The translations under genes and the position numbers were made by a program. A DNA stretch of 64,000 nt, taken from contig JACTVC010000025.1 of assembly GCA_018417955.1 (NCBI GenBank), forward strand, positions 434,001-498,000. The letters are read 5' to 3'. The notes beneath the pieces were generated by a model. The model worked only from the letters and a program-made list of their open reading frames with translations, did not search any database and was not told the DNA's origin. Source of the stretch: Laccaria trichodermophora (taxonomy: Eukaryota; Basidiomycota; Agaricomycetes; Agaricales; Hydnangiaceae). How positions within the stretch are numbered: the first letter of the stretch is position 1; the number at the start of each line of letters is the position of its first letter. Shown here one piece after another: positions 1 to 11,000 of the stretch.

Positions 1-1875
1 TTCATAATGTTCCCCAAAGTGCGCCCTTGTAAGTTCTATGATGCCTTGACAAGTGTGTTGCACACGAAAGAGATGACGATGCCAATTTTCCCACGCGTAC
101 TTTGCGCTGAGCTCGAAAACTCGATCAGGTTCAATTCTGATCATGATCGATGCATTTTGGCTCTCCGCGAGGATCAGTTCAATACAATCATAGAAGAGGG
201 AAAGATGTTGCTTTGTAGGATCGATCCAGTAGTTGTTGCGATCCAAGGCGAAATTATGGGATCGGTTTCTATCACTTAGGAAATTGCGCAGCGAGGAGTG
301 GAAAAAAGTGATATTCTCGTGATCGGCTTGTGGCACCTGAAGGATTGATCTGCAGCCTCGAAGTAATCGACGAGCATCGGCTGCGCTATGAAGCCTAAGG
401 AGTATCACCAGAGAGCCCAAAGGGAGCTCGCTATGGAGGAAGCATATCGCGCCCAACAGCCGGTGGAAGATGGGGTTGTAAAACTCTGGTGCATCCCGCA
501 AAACCGGTCGGAAAAAAATATCAAGGCCATCATGTCGGTGCAGTGCGCGCCTCAGCCTCGATTGCAGATCTCCCCCGTGGTTGCAATCACCTACGAACTT
601 GACGAGGCTCCAAGCGTAAACGAATAGGCCCTCCGATTTTCTCACTAATAAATCAAAATCCTGTGGGGATGGCCAATCGTCTAACTTTCCCGATCCACAA
701 TAGATTAAATGCTTAGTCTTCAAAATCTTGAACTGTTTTTTGAAGAAAAGTTCGATATCTTTGTGAGCCGGAAAGTCCGCTAGGTTTAATGGGTAAACTC
801 TCTTGGGATAACAGTTAAATTCTTTTAAAACTTCTTCTTCTGGTCGGCTCGTTACGAAGAATCGTATGGGTGGAGGTGAATCGCAATACTTGTCGGCAAG
901 AATTTTGATCAACGTTTGCAATGGACCATGACATTCGTTTATTGCGTCAATGACCACAATCATAGGAGGGGGATAAAGAAAAGCTTCGAGATGCGTTTGA
1001 ATAGCCATTTCAATACTCGGGCGTGCGGCCACGGCGGACACTACCGTGAGGACAATGAAAATGAAGCAGATCGCCTCGCGACGATCAATGGCAGGAGGGA
1101 ATATGATATCGAAAAGGAGCATGATCAAGACTTCAAAAAACACCTGTGCGAAAGAGGGGGTTTCCCAGACTTTCAAAAAACTGCGAATAAGGGCCTCAAT
1201 AAATCGACGGCGCCGAAAAGGACCAACGAGGAGGCTGTGAAATCGTGTCTCCAGCGATTTGGAGAGGATGGCAGGGTCGGAATTGAGGACTTGAATGATC
1301 TTTTTTCTAACGATGGGATAGGATATAGAATTTTGGTATGCAATGGTGGCAAAGATTTTGTCGAGGGATCGGCGTTCTGGATCGTGACCTGGATCTCCAG
1401 AGAAAAAGAACGTCCCTGCCAAACGGTTTTCCTTGTCGTACTTCTCCGCTATGGTAGCTGCGAGTGTAGTCTTTCCCGAACCAAGGGGTCCATAAAGCAA
1501 GCATACCGTGCTGTCACCGCGTGAATCCGCCCAAGTGTAAACGTGATCTAAAACACCTTGGCAAGTTCCAGGTAAACATGCAGCCGCTGATTCGCGTTCC
1601 GAGGAATTATATGAGGCAGTGACAACGGCTGTTCTGGACAGGATCTCGAACCCTCTCGCTGAATGATAGGTGATCAGGCAAGTCTCTTCAGGCGCGAAAT
1701 CTGTACCCACGATCTTTTTGGACAGTGCGGTTGTCGACTTGTGTAAAATCTAACGGGTTTGATGGTTGATGAGTTGTACCAGAAGTCAGAGTGGTAACTT
1801 ACTTGTGCTATTATTTACATAGGAGTTGTCGTTATGTGAATGAAAATTCCTCTGGAAGTTTGTGATGGGCATCAT
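1..1875 (-). CDS. NLR-like NACHT NTPase (copy 1), 3' end beyond the window
   Basis: This is a fungal STAND/NACHT P-loop NTPase of the type linked to non-self recognition or cell-death signalling; the role is inferred from the family. Minus-strand translation is open from the first exon to base 1, so the gene is cut only by the window edge. Exon 1 (1803-1875) encodes MPITNFQRNFHSHNDNSYVN; exon 2 is a 27-nt microexon (1711-1737); exon 3 starts at 1658. Walker A is GPLGSGKTT (about 1470-1500), Walker B is MIVVIDAINECH (about 925-965), and RFFVTSRPEE follows (about 830-865). Between the Walker motifs lie two hydrophobic stretches (about 1020-1165) not usual in NACHT proteins. The end of the NACHT module (WHRHLF, then the run reading RAHFGEHYE) is present, and the C-terminal exon lies outside. 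A TATA-like box sits 51-58 bp upstream. Intron borders are predicted from agreement with the paralogs. Confidence 0.8.
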
Positions 1876-1910
1876 CAATAGACATGTATACTTGGGGTGT
1901 GTGGTCTGAA

Positions 1911-2120
1911 AGAAAGAGAGGTCGCGTTATATACAACGCCTTATATGGGTTTTGATGCAAGGTGGGCCTCGTGTCAGCGCATCGAAGATTGAGACAGGGT
2001 GAGGCCGAAGAAGTACCGGGGTAAGAAAGAGAGGTCGCGTTATATACAACGCCTTATATGGGTTTTGATGCAAGGTGGGCCTCGTGTCAGCGCATCGAAG
2101 ATTGAGACAGGGTGAGGCCG
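1911..2120. repeat. Direct duplication of the NLR-1 promoter region
   Basis: Bases 1911-2007 and 2024-2120 are identical by eye over 97 bp, offset 113 bp, with a 16-bp spacer. The unit contains two TATA-like motifs and the sequence GGTGGGCCTCGTGTCAGCGC. It lies immediately upstream of the first exon of NLR copy 1. Perfect identity suggests the duplication is recent. Confidence 0.9.
1926..1933 (-). promoter_or_regulatory. TATA-like box of NLR copy 1
   Basis: The minus strand reads TATATAAC 51-58 bp upstream of the first ATG (1875). The NLR copies at 40.7, 47.1 and 57.0 kb have a TATA-like motif in a comparable position. This box lies inside a duplicated 97-bp unit, so a second copy exists at 2039-2046. 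Confidence 0.45.
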
Positions 2121-2329
2121 GAGGGGCCGGAGGGGCCAGACCCTTTCAATCTTCGCTTTCCCTTGGTTTCCCTGATGACAACCTCTGAACGGGCGATCGT
2201 CCAAGACTGCCGCATCTTGGATCCAAGATTGGTCACAAGCGCCTAGTACCCGTTTCACAACCACGCTCTTCAGTCTACACGCCCTGCGTCCCTCGCCAAA
2301 GCTTTAGCTGTTGCCTGATGTCCAATGCC

Positions 2330-3776
2330 TTTCGGCGCTAAGTATTTCCGTTTTACCAGGCATCCTTCAGCTCAAGCGTCACCTGCTAGATCTGGACTAG
2401 GCGGATCCAAGTTGTGGATCAATGTGTCATCAGGAGAACAGCTTGAAAGGGTCCAAAATGTCATCCAACGAAGCTTGGAAGGGTCCGCATCTGGCTACAT
2501 CTGGTCCTCTTCGTATCCCCACTTCCTCCTCTGTTTTAACCCAGACCAAGCACCTCCTTCTCAAAGTTCTCATGCCCATCCTCTAAGGGTCTCTCTCCCA
2601 ATTTGAGCTTCTCCCGTGTGTGATCCCGACTTCACAAAACACCCCTGGAAAAGAATAGGCTGCCCAAATTTCAAAAAGCCACGGGTAAAGGCCCTGGTAA
2701 ATTTTAATCGGCGACGCCAAAAAGGCCCAACAAAGAGGCGTGGAATTGAGTCTCCATTAATTTGATAAGGATAGTAGGGTCGGAAATAAGGGATGGATTT
2801 TTTTTCTTGACGATGGGACGGGCTAGAAAACTTTGATACGCGAGGGATGACCTTGTTGACGAATCGGCGGTTTGCATCATGTCTGGTGTTTTCGGGGGGA
2901 TCAAAGGCGCCAGACGGTTTTTCCTTGTCGTACTTCTCTGCCAGGGTAGCTGCATCTGTAGTCTTTCCCGAACCAAGGGGTCCATGTACTAAGCATCCAT
3001 TGTCACCACGTGAACCCGCCCAAGTGTAAATGCGGTTTAGAACCTCTTTTAGAATTCCATGAAAACACGTAGCTGCTGATTCACGTTCTGAGGAGCTGTA
3101 CGACGCGACGACGACGACCTGTCTTGATAAGACCTCGAGCCCTCTCCCTGAAAGGTGACGTTGTCAAATCGATTCTATCGGGGAATCGCATGGCGCGAAA
3201 TCTGGACGCACGGTTCACGGTTTTGTGGACGGGTGGATTGTCGACTTTCGCAAGGTCATGGGTCAATCATACGAGAAGTCATGCCGGCTCTAGAACTCAC
3301 TTGTGTCCACGTAAAAGTTGCCGTTATCTGAATGAAGGCTCGTCTAAGAGTTTGTAGTGGGCATCAGTAGACACGTATACTTGAAGTGTATATGGTCGTC
3401 AGAAGAGAATGAAAGTCGTCAAGGTTATTTTCTTGACCAATATTCGGAAGGCAACGTTCGGGCGATTGGCGTTAGTTTAGATGGTCGCTGCAATCAGCCA
3501 GATCGTTTTTCAGATCATCCGTATCCGATTTAAGTGGCCTTGACTGTATGCAAGTCGGGTCTCAGACTACTGTGGATCAGTTCGAAGATAGACACGGACT
3601 CACACTGTTATATAATTTGAATTTTGAACAGCCAGATCCATGGCCATGAAGCTGCCTGCATTTTGTACATATGACAAATAGACGCTGTGATTCGAACAAC
3701 CAGGTCCGAGATTTACGAGGGTCGAATGGCCGGTTCCTGGCCAGGTCTTGTCACGAGGGTATGGCCTGGTATGTAC
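2330..3776. repeat. Segmental duplication, left copy (partner 57490-58870)
   Basis: This block is collinear and strongly similar to 57490-58870 in the same orientation. It begins with a non-NLR stretch (GAACAGCTTGAA..., then GTCCGCATCTGGCTACATC), continues through a degenerate NLR 5' part, and ends in GCGTCGAATGGCCGGTTCCT (shared, one base differing). Its continuation is found at 14969-19250. The two parts were separated by the 11.2-kb element inserted at 3777. Nothing in 2121-2600 reads convincingly as a gene. Confidence 0.8.
2625..3372 (-). pseudogene. NLR NACHT 5' fragment (copy 2), decayed
   Basis: Minus-strand similarity to the NLR paralogs runs from the exon-1 region (ATGCCCACTACAAAC, then an early TAG) through the P-loop region, and stops near 2625, before Walker B. 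The Walker A coding segment is recognisable (CCTTGGTTCGGGAAAGACTA) but several indels scramble the frame. The fragment breaks off at the same place as the copy at 57740-58465, so it was already truncated before the segmental duplication. No functional product is expected. Confidence 0.8.
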
Positions 3777-3813
3777 GGTCGCCGAGGTGTATCAGGCAGG
3801 ATTTGAAAAAAAA
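3777..3813 (+). repeat. Left terminal inverted repeat of the 11.2-kb element
   Basis: A 37-bp repeat begins GGTCGCCGAGGTG and ends in a run of eight A. It matches the reverse complement of 14928-14964 exactly and is preceded by GTAC. Confidence 0.85.
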
Positions 3814-3985
3814 GTTGACCTCTGGTCAAGCCCTTTGCACGAAAGTCCGAGAAGGCTCCGTGATAGGGGCTGGACTGATATTAAATACAAGTGAACAAAT
3901 CATCGTTGAGCCTCTGTAACTCTTGGGGTAAGAAGTTTGAAGTTCCAAAAGGGCGAAGAAAAAAGGAGGGAAAGTACTTAAGTTT

Positions 3986-4056
3986 TGGTGATGAGTGGGA
4001 TTCGAACCCACACCTCCAAGGACCAGAGATCATGGCGTCATACTCGGCAACTTGCT
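3986..4056 (-). other. tRNA-like sequence, probably a tRNA relic
   Basis: The minus strand has a perfect T-arm with a B-box (GTGGGTTCGAATCCCAC, 3994-4010) and an A-box-like TTGCCGAGTATG about 45 bp upstream. No 5' acceptor strand pairs with the 3' TCATCAC, and no clean anticodon arm forms. It is better read as a tRNA pseudogene or tRNA-derived Pol III promoter than as a working tRNA. A covariance-model scan would settle it. Confidence 0.35.
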
Positions 4057-5500
4057 GCAAATGAAGGGCATGGATGACCTCATAGCGGCAACCAAAGTCC
4101 CAAAATCTCGGGCTTTGAGGGCGCGATGACGTCATAAGCTGATGGAACTTGCACTCATCGTGTCTGGCTGATACAATTTGAATAACGAAGTGTTTCAGGT
4201 ATCGCAGCCACGCAAAATGAAAGGCCCATCACGAAAGAGGGCCTTGAAACTTTTGAGATACATCCTAGGTGCAAAGAGGATTGACAAGATACATCATATG
4301 ATAGTGTCGTCCGCCGGCACGCGCAACATTGTTGATCACTGTTCACCTGAGGCTGGCACAACGATAATGCGAATTGGATAGTTTTGCTGGGTACATCGGG
4401 TTCCAACGTACCAATTACCCACTTGACCGAGGAGCTAGGCCTGGGATAAACAAGAAGGATAATCCTCACAATGTTGGGCGTATTGAGAAGACTGGGGCAC
4501 TTTGCACACATCTTTGACATCGAGATATTACTGTAAGCCTATTCTTATATTCATTTATTAACAGTAAATACAATTTTTGGAGCTTCGAACTCTTTCCCCC
4601 GAGTTATAGAGGCTAAACGGTGGCTTATTTACTTGTATTTACCACACCGGTGAAATTTCCAGTGTTGGAAGGTCATGACTAAAAATAAGAAGTCACGGTC
4701 ATGACTTTGATGACTAGTCACTCCCAGTGAAAATAAGGGCTAAGTAGGTCGAACCAGGTCGAGCCAAATCTAAAAAATTAGATTGGGCTCGACAATAGAG
4801 ACTTTTACAAGTTTGGCTGGATTTTAAACCCAGCCATATCTATAGCCGTCTAACCGGATCTATCTAATAATCTAAGCCGACCTAACCAGAGCAAATCGCA
4901 GGTGGACACCGCAACCGAACCACATCAAACCAGACAAAATCTAGCATCCCAACCTATCGAGGAAAACGGAACGAAAGCGAACTAAAAAAACGAACATTTC
5001 AAGCCTTCACCGTTAAGTCAAAAAGACTATAAAAAAACAAGTTTCGGCCTCTCACCAGAGTGCGTTTTGAAGCCAATCGAGCCAAGTTGAGCGTTGCGAA
5101 ATCACTAGGCATTTTCCGGTTACAATGGACGCATAGGGAGAAATAGAGACGACTTACTATAAAAAGCAGCTTCCACGATGTTACAAGTACTGTGAAAACA
5201 TGTTTAGCAACGGACAAGTAATAGCTAGAGCAGTAGAAACGACATACCAACTATCTTGATGAGAGCGGGGTAGTCAGGGCACAGGAGTCAGAAGCCGGGA
5301 AAAAGTTCTAAGTAGCGAAGCCTAAGGGGGTATGAAGCACAGTCAGGAGCGTAAACGAAGCACGCCGAAGGAGATGAATCTGGAGTGAAGGGAAAAGGCA
5401 GCCGTCGATGGGACACGGAACTCGAAACGGCAGAAACGGCGAGGCTAAAGGTGGCTATGATCCCGGTTAGAGAATTTTATCGCGTCGAATGAACATACTA
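4057..5500. other. Gene-poor left arm of the 11.2-kb element
   Basis: Only short ORFs without family character occur here. The notable content is a cluster of GTCATGACT / TGACTAGTCA motifs at 4650-4735 that recurs near the right end of the element. Otherwise the sequence is AT-rich and apparently non-coding. Confidence 0.5.
4652..4735 (+). repeat. Subterminal repeat cluster, left side
   Basis: Begins GAAATTTCCAGTG and carries repeated GGTCATGACT and GACTAGTCACTCCCAGTG motifs. The inverse complement recurs at 12336-12410 and, more loosely, at 14765-14873. Repeated short motifs near both ends are typical of transposase-binding regions in Tnp2/EnSpm-like elements; binding is inferred. Confidence 0.55.
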
Positions 5501-5501
5501 T

Positions 5502-7732
5502 TTAATCATCGTTGGTGGTGCTGGTGTTGGTACTGGCAGCCTTCTTCGACTTGCTCTTGTCATTCCAATGTTTCATCTGCTCTTTTGTCAAACTTTTCCA
5601 GTACAGTTCGAAAGCGGCTGGGGTAATCGGGTCGTTAGTTTCAAGGAACGCTTTGTAGCAGAGATTCCTAAAAGCGGCGGACAGTTAATAAAGATAACGC
5701 ACGTGGAAAAAAAACGAACTTAGGTGCGTTAGACTTAGTAACTTTCTTGAGATTTCCAGGCACTAAGTCGGAATGGTCGGTCGTACCTAACGAAAAGATG
5801 AATAACCTCGACATATGATTGTAAGACCATACCATGTTTTGACGGCGTGTCCACCGCCTTGGCGCTAGATGCCGACTTCGCTTGAGATGCCTTACTATCT
5901 TGAACTTTGCGAAGGGCCGTCAATCGCTTGCTTGGTGCCGACGGTGCCCCGAAATGCTTCGATCTTCTTGCAGTTAATACAGTACAGGTCGGTATAAACC
6001 AGACAACTCACAGCGGATTGACAAGCAGGCGGGTTCCGACAGGTCGCGCTAGTCGCGCAGGCAAGGCGGCATTGTGATGGTTTTCGAGTTCCTCACCACC
6101 CAGAGGGCTATCACCATCGGGAGTCAATGGGACACCTTGCTGAGCTGGAGGAATGACTGGAGGATCATCTGGTCCACTAACTGGGGGTAGCACCGCTGAG
6201 GATGGTAAGTTAACCGTGTCGCATAAAAGAGGCGTCGCATGGGCAACAGGTGAGTCAGTCACCGGCGGAAGCGTAGGTGGTGGGATGATAGGCATCGTGT
6301 TTGGAGTTGGTAAAGTCATCACGTCGTTCACGAGAGGCATCGCGTGGGTGGCGGTCGAGTCAGTTGTTGAAGTGAGTGGAAGTGATGGAATGACAGGTGT
6401 CGTATTGACGACGGCTGGCTCAGCTGTGAGCGCGACTGGTGGTGGTGGTGGTGAAGCGGGGGAGAGTGGTGAGGTCGATATGGGGTTTGAAGCTGGATGC
6501 TCCATGTCCGAATGAGATGTTGGGGGTGGCGTCATATTCGGCTTCATCTCCTGTTTGACGACAGGGGCAAGACGAGCCCGCCGTTTTTGGGTGTTGTTAT
6601 GAAAGGTTGAAAGCGTGTTTGAAGCGATCTTATCAGCCTTCCAGTGGTCGAAGCAGAGCATGAGATATGGGTATGCCTTATACAGTTCACTAAGAACGTA
6701 ATCACGATCGTTCTTGCCAGCCTGACGCCATTTCTGTGGGACGCGGTCACCCATTCCATTGAAAATCGACTGCATAAGCTTACGGATAGCCGATGCCACG
6801 TGTCCATCTACAACTCCTCCGTCTTCCTCCTCAACGAAGTGATACATCACGTTTTCCCCCTCTCTTGCGCGAGCGTTTCCACGCTGAGGTTTTTTGTTGC
6901 TGACCTCGAGAACGTCCGCCATTTTATTTCGCTCGCCGTCCCACTTATTGAAGTCCTGCAAAGTCCAGAAATTGATATCTGGGAAGCGTGTAGCGGCGTT
7001 TTTGCGATCCAAGTCTCGATACTTCTCAGGAACTGATAAGACTGTGGGCGGAGTTGGTAATGAAGAGGTGGATGTTGGACCATTCGGAGCAGATTCGCAC
7101 AGCAAGCACTTTCCGATAGCCTGGGTAAGAGATTCATGGGCCGTTGTGAGGGCGGCATGCGCAGCTCTGAGATGAACTCGTCAGTGAAAGTCACAGTAAT
7201 GGTCAAAGGGATGTACCTGAGGGCAGAATACTCGGTATCCAGCGAGTCATACCTCTCCTTGAGTCTTTGTAGTCGACGAGTACAGTCAGCGTGCTCGTCA
7301 ATACTCTCAACACGCCGAAAACTCTATTATTAGCGCATATAGTCAACGTTACTTGGATCTGTGAGCATAATATCAACATTTACCTCCTCAGAATAACGCT
7401 CCCTGTTGGAGCGTGCAAAATCGTCAATCCGCACCTAGAATTGACCGCATACATTCAATCAGCTTCTTCAGAGAGTAAAATGCAAGACATACACGCTTTG
7501 TAGGGCGATATCTCTCACGCGAATGACCACGTTTACGAGAGCTGAATTCATCAAGCTCTGCTGCCTCTCGACCATTCGAAGGACCAGTAGGCTTGTCGGA
7601 GGTGCTTGGTCCTGAGCACTGCGAGAGGTTGCTGATGGAGCGCGAAAGAGAGCGCGTTAACATCTGAGAGTTACTGGGACGATGACGGGGAGCATGGCGA
7701 GGGGAACGGGAAGCACGACGAGGGGAGGGCAT
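5502..7732 (-). CDS. Multi-exon protein of unknown function within the Tnp2 element
   Basis: Start is MPSPRRASRSPRHAPRHRPS (ATG at 7732). Splicing on consensus borders gives about seven exons and roughly 630 residues: an S/R-rich N-terminus, VRIDDFARSNRERYSEE, a coiled coil (RRLQRLKERYDSLDTEYSAL), and AAHAALTTAHESLTQAIGKC. A conserved-looking core follows (RFPDINFWTLQDFNKWDGER; AYPYLMLCFDHWKADKIA), then a long Pro/Thr-rich stretch (about 6150-6560). The tail reads FELYWKSLTKEQMKHWNDKS and ends TNTSTTNDD (stop 5502-5504). All junctions tried keep the frame, so it looks intact. I do not recognise the family. Its place beside the transposase inside one pair of inverted repeats suggests an accessory transposition protein, like the second gene of EnSpm elements; this is inference. 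Confidence 0.6.
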
Positions 7733-8080
7733 TTGACGGTGGTAGTGCAAGAGCAACTTGAAGGTAAGTATATCTGCTTATGCAAGTCGAGCTCGTCACA
7801 CACGGTCACACAGTAAAAAGTATTTGAATTATTAAGAGATGTTCATAGCGTTCTCTTGCTTAGATTTTTTAAAACAACACTCTTAGATGTAGAACCTATG
7901 TAAATAAACTGGTTCTATTGTTCAAATACAAGTTGTTGCGGAACGAGTGTGTGTCTGCCGTTGTCCTCTGTTGTCCATGACGCAGTCACAGGACTGCAGA
8001 ATTTCAGACATAGACGTATATGTGTGTGTATTTTCCTCACATTGAAAATTTGCATGACCCATATCTGCGCAAGAAAAGTA

Positions 8081-11000
8081 TTATACATAAATATCATCTG
8101 GATCTTCTGGATCTTCTTGGGTATCCGCGAGATATGCAACTTCTAGACCCATTTTTTCGCAAACAAAGAAACGACCGTCTGGTGGTTTTGTAAAAGGAAT
8201 CATGGCAACACATGTCGAAATTGATTTTATATCGATAACTTTCAGCGCTTCATCGCCATGATATCTCGAGACCCAGAGGGCTTGGCTAGAATCTCGAAGT
8301 AGGTCTGGATCGGGTTGACCATACACGGACACAAGAGCGAGCCCCTTCATTTGATTATTTCCGCTGTTTGCTCGAAAAAAAAATTGGACCTCTCCGAAAT
8401 TCGCTGTACGTGCCCCGTTAACGTTTTCAAACCACTTGAAAGAGGTGAGTGTAAGTACATTAAATGACTACTTGATTCATACCATGACATTTCGAGATGT
8501 TCGAACTGAACTTGTGCGAGCTTTCTCTTTCCAAGCTGTGCGAACAATTTGCTTGTTAGGAAGTTGTATTCTTGCCCAACGCTTAAGTCGAGGTGCCAGT
8601 TTGGAGGGACAGGAATACCAATTGATTCAAAGTAGGTGTGGAGGGCAGGGATGTATGTTGGATGCATAGATCGAGCATCTGAGTCTCGCCCGCCTAGAAG
8701 TATAAATCCATCCCCCAAATCTTCAGACACACGTGGTTGGATTTTTGGTTTGACAAGATCTGGGATGATGCTCTTGAGAGCGTTTATGCGTGCACGTCGA
8801 AGACCACGCTCAGAAAGATTTTGAAACGGTTTGGAGGGCTGCCGAATCTCTTGACCAAGGATTCCTATCGTCCGCTCCATACACCACTGTGTATAATACA
8901 CAGGAGGTCCAATTCGAGCAATTTCTGGACCAATATGAAGCAATGCATGGAGGCTTTGCCGACAAAAATGGAGACGAGATTCCTTGCGCTGGTAGTATAG
9001 TTTTTCGAATTCCTGAACATATTCAACCAAAAGGCGATGACCTTCTATGAGATGTTGCAGGGAAATGGAGCGCTGGTGGAAAAGCTTGACTCCTCGAGCC
9101 AATTTGCAAAAATTCATCCAATATGGACGCGGTAGGACATGGTAAAACAGCCCTGGACCATATCCATAAAAGTACGTGAGAAATTCCCAAGCTTTGTAGC
9201 CGCTTGAGATTTTTTCTGCGGGGTTGCGCGGGGGCCGGTCAAATGAGCTGGGGAGATATTGAGTTGCATCTGCAACTCGCTCGCCATGCTCCTTCCAAGT
9301 ATTACCTGTGAGAACGGCCCAATCCCAAGTTCTCTTATCATCATGTGGGTCACAATCAATGGTTCCTCGCCAAAGCGAAAGCTTGAGGTCTGTGGTGTTT
9401 AGAGAAAAAAGGTGCATGATATCCGCTGCAATAGCAGCAGGAATGCCAAGAATTTGATCATCTGGCATACCACTAAAAATACTAGGTTTGCTGATGCCCG
9501 TTTCCTTGCGCGTGTTCTGATACTGAGTTTGATTTTGGGTTGCGAGCAATAACTCCAGCGCTTCGAGGTATTCCGATTGATTACCACCAACAAGATTCCA
9601 TGCAGAAACATCTTCATGATCACAACCCTCAACACTGTAATCGTCCGGTTTTAGAAGTGCAGGATAGTAATGGTTTGCGCCGCGTTTTCGTCGACCTTTA
9701 GTGGGACAGTAAATTCGACAGCCATACGCACCGCTATGACCAGTAAGGCCATTCAAGTAAGTCATGCCTGGTCCATCAGCGGCGAGCAGAAGGACAAAAA
9801 GTTTGGATAAAAAAACGCGGTCTTGAAATGCATCCAAGGGGGTAGCGGGACGTGGATCCCGCACCAAGGGTAGGAGGGGGGGTGTCCGGCCGAAGGCCAA
9901 AAAAAAAAAGTGACACCCCATCAATTTTCAGATTTTGAAGGGCAGCGACATTCCATGTATCTGAAGCTGGCACGGACGGTCCAAACCAAGAGTACGTACT
10001 ATCATCTACGTCGACACACCCTACACTCCCCACGCCGCCCCAGGCCAAGTGCCTTTTGCTTCTCTGATCCGGCCTGCATATTAAAGAGTCGTTTTTGAAG
10101 ATTTACCACATTCACGGTAATGAAGAAATGCCCTCTCATTCAGAATTCTGTACAGTGTAGCTGCTTACCCAGGATGATCCATCTTTGAACAAGTTTTTTC
10201 AATATCATGCTAGCGCAGGCCCATTATATGCATCTTCAGTGGACTCGACTTACTTCGCTTAAACTTAGTCTACGGCCAACCGCCTGTGCGTACTATGTAG
10301 CCGACTTGTTACACGGAAATATTTTGAATTCAAAAAAAAAAAAAAAAAAAAACATGAGTATGGGAAAAACATACTTTATTAGGAAGGTAATGGTGGGGGG
10401 GTGTCAGGTGGAACCCTGAAAAAAAAATAACGAGTGTTGGTCTCTTTTCCACATTCCGCCACCCCCTTGAATGCATCCCATACTCGAAGACCTTCCCGCG
10501 AAAGGGCACAGACATGATGAAGCCCCGGATAGATGAACGAGTCAACGATTTTCGGTTTGTTTGGCCCTGGAATAATTGTTCCTATGAGAACATAACGTTT
10601 TTTGTATCGTATATCGGCTGAAAGATCGAGAACAATCCAGATGGAAATCCAGCAATCAGATTGTTTGCTCTGGTATAGCTGAGCTCCGTCGATTGACTTC
10701 ATAAGAACCATATCATCAGGCCCAATCTTTCCAGCTCGAACGGCTTCAAGGTAATCACTCCCAGAATAGACGTCATCCCACGACTGCTGTTCTTCGCTAA
10801 TTTCAAGCGCATCTAGTATCTTTTGTGTCTCCCGAGTGCGATGCCGCATTGCCTCAGCATCCTTTCGATTCCGCCAAAGAGCCTGAAGCTGAGGGCCGAC
10901 AGGGAAGGTGTAAAATTGCCGCCGTGGAATTTTCTTTTGTCCATCGCTAGCCAAGAAAATCTGTTGATCATATCGAGACTCGCCGCAATGAGGACATGTG

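Noticed and set aside
916..1524. 202-residue ORF on the plus strand
   Set aside because: It is the antisense shadow of the open NLR frame on the minus strand, which carries the P-loop and Walker B.
3986..4056. Functional tRNA gene
   Set aside because: The T-arm is perfect, but no acceptor stem or anticodon arm can be folded, so it is recorded only as tRNA-like.
4155..4520. 121-residue minus-strand ORF
   Set aside because: No family motif and no exon-like borders; likely chance.
10207..10419. Short ORF and A-run read as a poly(A) retro-insertion
   Set aside because: The A-run lies inside the hAT-like element bounded by inverted repeats and an 8-bp duplication, so no retroposition is needed.
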